Assembly (NCBI GenBank): GCA_051306415.1
Contig: JBPPNE010000043.1
Span: 1-13,666, forward strand
Source: CBDDRG01 sp051306415
Lineage (GTDB): Bacteria; Pseudomonadota; Gammaproteobacteria; Pseudomonadales; Porticoccaceae
Direction of reading: 5' to 3'
DNA: 13,666 bases
This document shows, piece after piece, positions 7,111-13,629 of the stretch (position 1 is the stretch's first letter; every line of letters starts with the position of its first letter). The position numbers were made by a program, and so were the translations under genes. The notes beneath the pieces are model-generated. The model was not told the DNA's origin. It saw nothing but the letters and a program-made list of their open reading frames with translations, and did not search any database.

Positions 7111-8379
7111 ATGAAATTTACCTGGTTCAACCTGATGCCCTGGCCGCATCTGCCGGCGGACTTCCGCAAAAAAAATCGTTCGGTCTGGGTCGATATCGAC
7201 AGCAAGCTGTACGACCCGATCAAGGGCCACGATGTCTACAACAATTATCTCGACCTGCTGGAGTACGCCGACTCTCTCGGTTATGACGGCCTCGGCATCA
7301 ACGAGCATCACCAGAACGCCTACGGCATGATGCCCTCGCCCAATATCATGGCGGCTGCGATCTCCCGTCGCGCGCTCAATGCCGCCGTGGTCGTGCTCGG
7401 CAATTCGTTGTCGCTGTACAACCCGCCGATTCGCGTTGCCGAAGAATTCGCAATGCTCGACGTCATCACCGGCGGGAGGTTGGTGGCGGGCTTCCCAGTC
7501 GGCACCTCGATGGACACCAATTTCTGCTATGGGGATATTCCGGCGCTGACTCGCGAGCGTTACCAGGAAGCCCACGACCTGATCAAGAAGGCCTGGCGCG
7601 AGACCGAGCCCTTCGCTTGGAACGGCCGCTACACCAAGCTGCGCCACGTCAACACCTGGCCCAAGCCGATCCAGAACCCGCCGCCCATTCACATTCCCGG
7701 CGGTGGCTCGGTGGAGACCTATGACTTCTGCCTCGACAACGTCTACTCCTATTCGTACCTGAGCTTCTCCGGCTACATCCGCGCTAAGGCGCTGCTGCAA
7801 GGCTACTGGGATCGCCTCGCCGTGCGCAACGAGCCCGATGCCTCGCCCTATCGCGCCGGCTTCGCGCAGACCATCTGCGTCGCCGAAACCGATGCCGAGG
7901 CCGAGCGGCTATACTCCGAGCACGTCAGCTACTTCTTCAACCGCTGCCTGCACATCGCCCCCGGCTTTGCCGATGCGCCGGGCTATCGCACCATCAAGAC
8001 CATCAAGTCCGGCGCGCTGTCGCAGTTCTCGCCGAATTTCGAGGAGGCCGCCCAGATGTCGTGGAAGGATCTGGTCGAGGGCGGCTTCATCATCGCCGGC
8101 AGCCCGGAGACCGTGCGCGAACGCATGGAGGACATGATCAAGGGCCTGCGCGTCGGCAACATCTTCTGTCTGATTCACGTCGGCGACATGACCATGGAGA
8201 AAACCAAATACTCGACGCGGCTGTTCGCCGAGAAAGTCATGCCCAAGCTGCGCAACCTGTGGCCTGAATACGACAATGACACCCGTTTCTGGTGTCATCC
8301 ACTGGCCAAGCGCGCCACCCCCGGCGCGGTTTCCGACTACAACCCCGCCAATAATGCCGCCATTGGAGGTATCCGCTAA
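7111..8379 (+). CDS. LLM class (luciferase-like) flavin-dependent monooxygenase
   Basis: This is a bacterial-luciferase-fold TIM-barrel oxidoreductase of 422 residues that uses reduced FMN or F420-type flavin supplied by another protein. The ATG at 7111 (MKFTWFNLMPWP) is preferred: GGAG at 7099-7102 sits 8 nt upstream of it but only 2 nt from the alternative ATG at 7105. The family core is clear: GLGINEHHQNAYGMMPSP, the strand VVVLGNSLSLYNPPIRVAEE, and AMLDVITGGRLVAGFPVGTS. A C-terminal segment FIIAGSPETVRERMEDMIKG is typical of the family. It is longer than the roughly 340-residue average, with a C-terminal extension after residue 380. It overlaps the next gene by one base (TAATG), so the two are translationally coupled and likely act on the same compound: oxygenation, then hydrolysis. 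The substrate is unknown; alkanes, terpenes and cyclic ketones are all used by relatives. Confidence 0.93.
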   Translation: MKFTWFNLMPWPHLPADFRKKNRSVWVDIDSKLYDPIKGHDVYNNYLDLLEYADSLGYDGLGINEHHQNAYGMMPSPNIMAAAISRRALNAAVVVLGNSLSLYNPPIRVAEEFAMLDVITGGRLVAGFPVGTSMDTNFCYGDIPALTRERYQEAHDLIKKAWRETEPFAWNGRYTKLRHVNTWPKPIQNPPPIHIPGGGSVETYDFCLDNVYSYSYLSFSGYIRAKALLQGYWDRLAVRNEPDASPYRAGFAQTICVAETDAEAERLYSEHVSYFFNRCLHIAPGFADAPGYRTIKTIKSGALSQFSPNFEEAAQMSWKDLVEGGFIIAGSPETVRERMEDMIKGLRVGNIFCLIHVGDMTMEKTKYSTRLFAEKVMPKLRNLWPEYDNDTRFWCHPLAKRATPGAVSDYNPANNAAIGGIR

Positions 8380-9170
8380 TGACGCTGAATTCGTTGAACC
8401 TGGTGAAGGTCAAAACCCGGCATGCGGTCGTCGATGTGCTGGAAGGTGGCAGCGGCCCGGATCTGTTCTTTATGCACGGCGCCGGCGGCATTACCGCCGC
8501 CGACCCCTTCCTGACCGCGCTGGCGCAGAAGTACCGCGTGCATGCGCCTCTGCTGCCGGGCTACGGCGCATCGGAAGAGTGCGACAGCATCCGCACCATG
8601 CTCGATTTCACGCTGCACAGCTACGATGTCATGGACGCACTCGGGCTCGACAAACCGATCGTTGTCGGCCACTCCATGGGCGGCATGATCGCCGCGGAAA
8701 TGGCGGCCGTGGCACCCAACGACATCCACCGCCTGTGCCTGCTGTGTCCGGCCGGGCTGTGGCTGGATGAATACCCGATACCCGACATCTTCTCGATGGT
8801 GCCCTACGAACTGCCCGCCGTGTTGTTTCACGACGTCGAGGCCGGCGCCGCGATGATGACTGCGGGCGCGGATTTCTCCGATCTCACCTTCCTGCAAAAT
8901 TTCCTGGTGCAGAACGCCCGCCAGCTCGGCATGGCCGGCAAAATCCTGTTTCCAATTCCCGATCGCGGCCTCAGCGAACGGCTCTACCGCATCAAAGCGA
9001 AAACCGTGCTGGTGTGGGGCGCCTCCGACCGCCTGACGCCGCTGCCCTATGCCGAAGCCTTCCGCGAGGGTATCGCCGGTAGCGAACTGGTGGTCATCCC
9101 CAAGGCCGGCCACATGGTGCCGCTGGAGCAGACCGCAGCGGTGGTGGAGGCTGTTGGTCGGTTGAGTTAA
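8379..9170 (+). CDS. alpha/beta hydrolase
   Basis: This is a 263-residue alpha/beta-hydrolase fold enzyme. The oxyanion-hole segment is FFMHGAGG (30-37). The nucleophile elbow is VVGHSMGGMIA with Ser99. The acid is Asp217 in VWGASDRLTP, and the base is His245 in KAGHMVPLEQ, so the triad is complete. The size, the HGxGG entry and the cap region between residues 125 and 195 resemble C-C bond (meta-cleavage product) hydrolases and ester hydrolases; which bond is cleaved cannot be told. The start ATG overlaps the TAA of the monooxygenase, so expression is coupled and a hydrolase step acting on the monooxygenase product is the natural reading. A hairpin terminator follows 35 bp downstream and ends the two-gene unit. 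Confidence 0.93.
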   Translation: MTLNSLNLVKVKTRHAVVDVLEGGSGPDLFFMHGAGGITAADPFLTALAQKYRVHAPLLPGYGASEECDSIRTMLDFTLHSYDVMDALGLDKPIVVGHSMGGMIAAEMAAVAPNDIHRLCLLCPAGLWLDEYPIPDIFSMVPYELPAVLFHDVEAGAAMMTAGADFSDLTFLQNFLVQNARQLGMAGKILFPIPDRGLSERLYRIKAKTVLVWGASDRLTPLPYAEAFREGIAGSELVVIPKAGHMVPLEQTAAVVEAVGRLS

Positions 9171-9204
9171 AGGAGAGGCGCACTCGATAACTCCCTTCAT
9201 GCAC

Positions 9205-9227
9205 GGGGCCGCACTCTGCGGCCCTTT
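9205..9227 (+). terminator. intrinsic terminator after the monooxygenase-hydrolase unit
   Basis: GGGCCGC (9206-9212), loop ACTCT, GCGGCCC (9218-9224), then TTT. The stem is seven perfect GC-rich base pairs, with an eighth G-T pair possible at 9205/9225. The T tract is short, but placement between the hydrolase and the next gene supports the call. Confidence 0.6.
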
Positions 9228-9245
9228 AACGCCCGATGTCGCTAT

Positions 9246-9662
9246 ATGAAATTCGCAAAAATCGAATACACAGCGCTCAACGCCAAGCAAAAGGAGATTT
9301 TTAATTTCCAGAAAATCGCGGGCCTGCTCGCCGACTATGGGTACAACTGCATAAAGCTCGCGGATGATTGGCAAGGAGCTGATTTCCTTGCCTACCACAA
9401 AGATGGCAAAGAGACGCTTCGCGTACAGCTCAAATCCCGTCTCACAATAGACAAATGCTACATCGGCAAAAATCTACGCATAGCGTTTCCGCTCCATCAA
9501 GCATGGTATCTGGTAGAACACGATCGCTTAGTCGATGTTGTCGGCAGTACCACTCGCTGGCTACACACGGAATCATGGTTGGTTAATGGTCGTTACCACT
9601 CCGCGAGCCCGAGCCAACCGCTTATCGCGGCACTCCGAGATGATGCTCTGGGGGTTATATAA
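9246..9662 (+). CDS. hypothetical protein with a possible PD-(D/E)XK nuclease-like core
   Basis: This is a 138-residue protein with no transmembrane segment or signal peptide. I do not recognise a named family. The stretch DDWQGADFLAYHKDG, then LRVQLKSRLTID, has the spacing of a PD-(D/E)XK nuclease core: Asp46 in a GAD turn, a beta hairpin, then Q61-x-K63 in place of (D/E)-x-K. The leading helix FNFQKIAGLLADYGY fits the usual first helix of that fold. The C-terminal part (WYLVEHDRLVDVVG, TRWLHTESW) would be strands of a compact sheet. A Gln in place of Glu occurs in some active members, but function is only a hypothesis. G+C is about 50% (9301-9360), lower than the flanking genes, and no clear Shine-Dalgarno precedes the ATG. 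It stands alone after a terminator and 50 bp before recG. Confidence 0.65.
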   Translation: MKFAKIEYTALNAKQKEIFNFQKIAGLLADYGYNCIKLADDWQGADFLAYHKDGKETLRVQLKSRLTIDKCYIGKNLRIAFPLHQAWYLVEHDRLVDVVGSTTRWLHTESWLVNGRYHSASPSQPLIAALRDDALGVI

Positions 9663-9712
9663 CTCGGCGACTTAACACTACGACACGTGCAATCGCCTGC
9701 TAAAGTTGCCGG

Positions 9713-11851
9713 ATGACTGACTCCACCATTCCCCTCGATCAACTGCCAATCACCCGCCTGCGCGGGGTCGGCAGCCAATTGTGCGGCCGGCTCGCACGCA
9801 TCGGGGTGACAACGGTGCAGGACGCGCTGTTTCACCTGCCGATCCGCTACCTCGATCGCACCCGCGTCACCGCCATCGGCGCGCTGCAACCCAACACCGA
9901 AGTGGTCATCGAGGGTGAAGTGCGCGGTGCCGATATCGTGGTCGGCCGCCGCCGCAGCCTGATGTGCAAACTGCAGGACGCCACCGGCACTACCACGCTC
10001 AGATTTTTCCATTTCACGGCGGCTCAGCGCGCAAACCTCACACCGGGCACGCGCTTGCGCTGCTACGGCGAGGTGCGTCTGGGCAGTGCCGGGCTGGAGC
10101 TGTATCACCCGGAGTATCAGTTTCTCGACCGCGCCGCGCCGGCACCGCTGGCCGAACACATGACCCCGGTGTACCCGGCCAGTGACGGGCTGACTCAAGC
10201 GCGGCTGCGCAACATCGTCGATCAGGCGCTGGCGCTGATTACGCCGGCCAATCTCGTCGAGCTGTTGCCCACCGATCTGATGCAAAAAGATTCGGCGTCA
10301 GCCAGCAGGTCAACGGGCTACGGCGCCACCGCAAGCCTCGCCGATGCGCTGCGCTTTTTGCACCAGCCGCCGGCCAATGCGCCTGTCGACCAATTGAGCC
10401 GGGGTGCGCATCCCGCACAGCAGCGCCTTGCCTTCGAGGAACTGCTCACCCACCACCTGAGCCTGTTGCGGCTGCGCCACCGCATTCGCCGCCAGCCCGC
10501 ACCGGCACTGCAGGCGCCCGTCGAGCTCATTGCGCGCTTCATCGCCGCGCTCCCGTTTGCGCTGACCGGCGCCCAGAGCCGCGTCGCCGCCGAGATCGCC
10601 CGCGATCTCGCCATCGCCGTACCCATGCTGCGGTTAGTGCAGGGCGATGTCGGCTCCGGCAAGACGCTGGTCGCGGCGCTGGCCACGCTGCACGCCATCG
10701 GCAGTGGTGCGCAGGCGGCGCTGATGGCGCCCACCGAAATTCTCGCCGAGCAGCACCGCAACAGTTTTGCCGCCTGGTTCGCGCCGCTGGGCATTCGCAT
10801 CGGCTGGCTCACCGGCAAGCTCCAGGGCAAGGCCCGCGCGGTCCAGCTCGCCGCCATCGCCGATGGCAGCGCGCAACTTGTCATCGGCACCCACGCGCTG
10901 TTTCAGGATGAGGTGGTGTTTCACAATCTCGGCCTCACCATCATCGACGAGCAGCACCGCTTCGGCGTCCACCAGCGTCTTGCGCTCAAGGACAAGGGTC
11001 GGGTGCTCAAGGGCCAAGGCCGCACGCTCACGCCGCACCAACTGATCATGACCGCGACGCCGATCCCGCGCACGCTGGCGATGAGCGCCTACGCCGATCT
11101 CGATTGCTCGATCATCGACGAACTGCCGCCGGGGCGCACGCCCGTCAATACGGTGGCGATCAGCGACGAGCGTCGCCGCGAGGTGGTGGAGCGAGTGCGC
11201 AACGCCTGCCGCCAGCGCCGCCAGGCCTATTGGGTGTGCACGCTGATCGAAGAGTCGGATGTACTGGAGGCGCAGGCCGCCGAGGCCACCGCCGCTGAAC
11301 TGCGCCTGCTGTTGCCCGAGATCCGCATCGGACTGATTCACGGCCGCCTCAAACCCAGTGAGAAAGCCAGCGTGATGGCGGCGTTCAAGGCGGGCGATGT
11401 GCAATTGTTGGTCGCGACCACGGTCATCGAAGTAGGCGTCGATGTGCCCAACGCCAGCCTGATGGTGATCGAAAACCCCGAGCGCCTCGGGCTCGCCCAG
11501 CTACATCAGTTGCGCGGCCGGGTCGGCCGTGGCGACACCGCGAGCCACTGCGTGTTGCTCTACCGCGCACCGCTCTCCCATCTGAGCGGTGCGCGACTCA
11601 AGATCATGCGCCAGACCAACGACGGCTTCGCCATCGCCGACAAGGATCTGGAACTGCGCGGCCCCGGCGAAGTGCTCGGCACCCGGCAGACCGGGGAGAT
11701 GAACCTGCGCATCGCCGACTTGCAGCGCGACGCCCAATTATTGCCGCGGGTAAAATTTGTCGCCGAGCGCTTGTTGGAGCAACATTCGGCGCAGGTTGCG
11801 CCTTTGATTCGCCGCTGGCTCGGCGAAGGCGAGCGCTATGGACAGGTGTGA
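9713..11851 (+). CDS. recG: ATP-dependent DNA helicase RecG
   Basis: This is the superfamily 2 branch-migration helicase that reverses stalled forks and processes R-loops and Holliday junctions. It has 712 residues, against 693 in E. coli. The N-terminal wedge domain begins LPITRLRGVGSQLCGRLARI and includes the OB fold (about 60-160; VVIEGEVRG, LRCYGEVRLG). The helicase core has Walker A GDVGSGKT (about 310-317), the motif II box DEQH in IIDEQHRFGV (about 412), motif III MTATPIPRT, and motif VI QLRGRVGRG. The C-terminal TRG motif, which couples ATP hydrolysis to translocation, covers DGFAIADKDLELRGPGEVLG and TRQTGEM. The extra length sits in a Ser/Ala-rich linker near residues 190-205, between the wedge and motor domains. 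The upstream gap has only a weak ribosome site (ATG after TTGCCGG). All catalytic motifs are intact. Confidence 0.98.
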   Translation: MTDSTIPLDQLPITRLRGVGSQLCGRLARIGVTTVQDALFHLPIRYLDRTRVTAIGALQPNTEVVIEGEVRGADIVVGRRRSLMCKLQDATGTTTLRFFHFTAAQRANLTPGTRLRCYGEVRLGSAGLELYHPEYQFLDRAAPAPLAEHMTPVYPASDGLTQARLRNIVDQALALITPANLVELLPTDLMQKDSASASRSTGYGATASLADALRFLHQPPANAPVDQLSRGAHPAQQRLAFEELLTHHLSLLRLRHRIRRQPAPALQAPVELIARFIAALPFALTGAQSRVAAEIARDLAIAVPMLRLVQGDVGSGKTLVAALATLHAIGSGAQAALMAPTEILAEQHRNSFAAWFAPLGIRIGWLTGKLQGKARAVQLAAIADGSAQLVIGTHALFQDEVVFHNLGLTIIDEQHRFGVHQRLALKDKGRVLKGQGRTLTPHQLIMTATPIPRTLAMSAYADLDCSIIDELPPGRTPVNTVAISDERRREVVERVRNACRQRRQAYWVCTLIEESDVLEAQAAEATAAELRLLLPEIRIGLIHGRLKPSEKASVMAAFKAGDVQLLVATTVIEVGVDVPNASLMVIENPERLGLAQLHQLRGRVGRGDTASHCVLLYRAPLSHLSGARLKIMRQTNDGFAIADKDLELRGPGEVLGTRQTGEMNLRIADLQRDAQLLPRVKFVAERLLEQHSAQVAPLIRRWLGEGERYGQV

Positions 11852-11923
11852 GCGGAGTTCTCGCACTGATCGATTGCAGGACATATTTAACCTTGGCGAG
11901 CGAATCCAAAGAGGAGGTAAATC

Positions 11924-12853
11924 ATGAGCGTCAGTTGGCCGCAAAAATCGCGCGAACTGCACAATCACCATTTCGATTCCACGGTGTGGAACGACTTCCG
12001 CTTTCGCGATGACGACATCGTTATCGCCACCTATGCAAAATCTGGCACCACCTGGATGCAGCAAATCGTGTCCCAGCTTATTTTCAACGGCGCCGAGAAT
12101 TTGCCCGTGGCGGAAATGTCGCCCTGGATCGACCTGCGAGTGCCACCCAAAGACATCAAACTCGGAGCCGTTGAAGTGCAGACGCACCGACGCTTTGTCA
12201 AAACGCACCTGCCGGTGGATGCGCTGGTGTTTTCGCCGCAAGCGAAATACATCTACATCGGCCGCGATGGCCGCGATGTACTCTGGAGCATGTACAACCA
12301 TCACGCCAACGCTAACGATGGGTGGTATCAGGCGCTGAATGACACCCCCGGCCGCATCGGCCCGCCGATCGCGAGACCGCCTGAATCCATTGTCGAATAC
12401 TACTGCGATTGGCTCGATCACAACGGCCACCCGTTCTGGCCGTTCTGGGAGAATATCCGCTCCTGGTGGGCGATTCGCGACCTGCCCAATGTGCGCCTGG
12501 TGCATTTCGCCAATCTGAAGTCGAATCTCGAAGCGGAGATTCGCGGTATCGCAGCCTTTCTCGGCATTGCCGGCGACCACCTGGACTGGCGTCGCATCGT
12601 CGAGCACTGCGGCTTCGACTACATGAAACACCACGCGCCAGGCACCGTGCCCCTGGGCGGCGCGTTCTGGGAAGGCGGCGCGCAGACCTTTATCAACAAG
12701 GGCACCAACGGTCGCTGGCGCGAGGTGCTGACGCCGGCACAGTGCGAGCGGTACGAACGCATGGCTATTGAGGAGATCGGCGCGGACGGCGCGCGCTGGC
12801 TGCTCGACGGCGCGGTGACGGCTGGTTCCGAGACCGGCAACTGGGACAGTTAA
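11924..12853 (+). CDS. PAPS-dependent sulfotransferase (copy 2)
   Basis: This is a 309-residue sulfotransferase, a paralogue of the one at 5939-6865. A strong AGGAGGT (11912-11918) lies 5 nt before the ATG, so it is translated independently although only 72 bp follow recG. The PAPS loop is KSGTTW (39-44). The catalytic-type His is H95 in VKTHLPVDA. R114 and S122 in GRDGRDVLWSMYNH form the 3'-phosphate site, and the C-terminal signature is INKGTNGRWREVL. Over the first aligned 40 residues from HHFDST, 27 are identical to copy 1. The two differ most in the acceptor-pocket regions (for example HANANDGWYQ against TSNYTEGFIE), so different acceptors are likely. It is cytosolic: no signal or membrane segment is seen. 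The integron remnant starts 89 bp after its stop. Confidence 0.93.
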   Translation: MSVSWPQKSRELHNHHFDSTVWNDFRFRDDDIVIATYAKSGTTWMQQIVSQLIFNGAENLPVAEMSPWIDLRVPPKDIKLGAVEVQTHRRFVKTHLPVDALVFSPQAKYIYIGRDGRDVLWSMYNHHANANDGWYQALNDTPGRIGPPIARPPESIVEYYCDWLDHNGHPFWPFWENIRSWWAIRDLPNVRLVHFANLKSNLEAEIRGIAAFLGIAGDHLDWRRIVEHCGFDYMKHHAPGTVPLGGAFWEGGAQTFINKGTNGRWREVLTPAQCERYERMAIEEIGADGARWLLDGAVTAGSETGNWDS

Positions 12854-12936
12854 ATCGAGCCAGGTTACTTTGCTCAAAAACCGGCAACTTGCGCGCCACG
12901 AGACCCGGTAATCATGCGGGTTGCCAGCGTATTTTT

Positions 12937-12954
12937 GTCGCCCTAGTTGGCGAC
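12937..12954. repeat. inverted repeat at the integrase break point
   Basis: GTCGCC (12937-12942) and GGCGAC (12949-12954) are perfect inverted copies with a 6-nt spacer. They overlap the stop of the truncated integrase frame, just past the point where IntI similarity ends (about 12970). No T tract follows on either strand, so it is not a standard terminator. It may be related to the deletion junction. Confidence 0.4.
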
Positions 12955-13269
12955 CCCTGAGTGATTCCTTCGGGTGACATCATCCAGCCAACGCCGGCAC
13001 AAGGCCAGAACCTCCCGGTACAAAAACAGGATTGCCGACAAAGCCGGGTTCCGGGTGGATGCCGTCACGTTACGCTCCACCGCAAGGTTGGTCAGAGACG
13101 CTTCCACTTCGGTTGTGCCCATGTTGCGCGGGTAGCGTTTGCCGTGAAACAGGATGAAGCGCCGAAGCCACTGCACATATTGCGTCTCGGTGCGAATGCT
13201 GTAATGTTTGACCCGAATCCGGTCGCGCACCTGATCGAGCAGTTTTGGGGTGGGCGGCGTGTCGGACAT
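12943..13269 (-). pseudogene. intI: truncated integron integrase (IntI N-terminal domain only)
   Basis: This 108-codon frame matches the first third of IntI-type tyrosine recombinases. LLDQVRDRIRVKHYSIRTET (10-29) followed by QYVQWLRRFILFHGKR is the diagnostic N-terminal core-binding domain that grips attI/attC. SEVEAFL-like TEVEASLTNLAVERNVTAST and ALSAILFLYREVL follow. Similarity lasts to WLDDVTR (94-100), then eight unrelated residues and a TAG. IntI proteins are about 320-340 residues. The catalytic domain with the R-H-R-Y set and the IntI-specific insertion is entirely missing, and no other frame below 12970 resembles it, so it cannot recombine DNA. The start at 13269 follows GAGGAA with 6 nt spacing; a TTG at 13284 and ATG at 13281 are weaker options. 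It is divergent from the presumed attI and cassette to its right, as in intact integrons. A short translated product that still binds att sites is conceivable but unproven. Confidence 0.85.
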
Positions 13270-13308
13270 GGCGTTCCTCATCAATACGGGCTAAAAAAAA
13301 CGTTAAAT

Positions 13309-13455
13309 ATGACCATGATTAAAATCATCAAAGCGCAATACCTTCCTGTTACCGGGAATGGCAATCCGCCGGGAAACTGGCCGCCAGCCAAGAAGCCACG
13401 TGAAGGTGTGTTTGTCGTCGGGTTTAACCCCACTATATTTGTAGTGATTAAATAA
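13309..13455 (+). CDS. small unknown ORF in the attI-proximal region (48 codons)
   Basis: An open frame reads MTMIKIIKAQYLPVTGNGNP and ends GFNPTIFVVIK before TAA; a second ATG at 13315 would remove two residues. I do not recognise it. It is basic in the middle (PPAKKPREG) with a hydrophobic end (VFVVGF, TIFVVIK). There is no Shine-Dalgarno before either ATG. It lies 39 bp from the integrase start and points toward the cassettes, the position where integron attI regions and Pc promoters reside. A hairpin with a T run follows 24 nt after the stop. It could be a real small gene, a leader peptide, or chance. Confidence 0.35.
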   Translation: MTMIKIIKAQYLPVTGNGNPPGNWPPAKKPREGVFVVGFNPTIFVVIK

Positions 13456-13479
13456 AACAAATGGTTAGCTTGACAAGCC

Positions 13480-13500
13480 CGGTGTTATGCACCGATTTTT
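13480..13500 (+). terminator. hairpin with T run overlapping the attI-like core site
   Basis: CGGTG (13480-13484), loop TTATG, CACCG (13490-13494), then A and five T. The stem is 5 bp, or 6 bp if T-G is allowed. It could terminate the small ORF upstream. The same bases contain the GTTATGC core site, so the hairpin may instead belong to the recombination site. Confidence 0.3.
13484..13490 (+). other. candidate attI/cassette core site GTTATGC
   Basis: GTTATGC lies 215 bp upstream of the integrase start, a spacing typical for attI. It is the exact reverse complement of GCATAAC at 13630-13636, as expected when one core opens a cassette and the next attC opens with its partner. It deviates from the consensus GTTRRRY at one base, though GTTATGC-type cores are known in chromosomal arrays. 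Immediately before it lies TTGACA (13470-13475), a perfect -35 hexamer, but without a good -10 at 17 bp. Confidence 0.5.
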
Positions 13501-13506
13501 GGATTA

Positions 13507-13532
13507 AATATACACCTGCCAAGGTGTATATT
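13507..13532. repeat. perfect 11-bp inverted repeat inside the presumed cassette
   Basis: AATATACACCT (13507-13517) and AGGTGTATATT (13522-13532) are exact inverted copies around GCCA. There is no T tract after either arm, so a terminator is unlikely. A dimeric regulator's operator or an RNA hairpin are the main options. Confidence 0.7.
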
Positions 13533-13629
13533 GCACGTTGAGCCGCCACCCTGGAATCCCCAGCCTGCGATGCAAAAAATTGCAACCTATCGCAAAAAAT
13601 GGTATTGAGCGAAGCTTTGCTGAGCTGTC

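Noticed and set aside
12849..12855. GTTAAAT over the stop of the second sulfotransferase, identical to 13302-13308, as an integron core site
   Set aside because: It is a 7-bp AT-rich match with no paired box or attC structure nearby; chance is sufficient.
6952..12877. Long minus-strand frames opposite the monooxygenase, hydrolase, recG and second sulfotransferase
   Set aside because: They mirror clear genes, have Arg/Ala/His-rich compositions typical of shadows, and show no ribosome sites or domains.
12883..12925. GGCAAC...GTTGCC and ACCCG...CGGGT repeats after the second sulfotransferase, as a terminator
   Set aside because: The T run is about 10 nt away from the stem and the arms are short and competing.
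13302..13490. Alternative model: attI core at GTTAAAT (13302) with the 48-codon ORF as cassette 1 and an attC from GTTTAAC (about 13420) to GTTATGC
   Set aside because: The core would be only 33 bp from the integrase start, and the bases inside the two boxes do not pair as L''/L' arms should. It is kept as a less likely alternative.
13270..13500. LexA (SOS) box for integrase control
   Set aside because: No CTGT-N8-ACAG-like sequence was found upstream of the integrase start.
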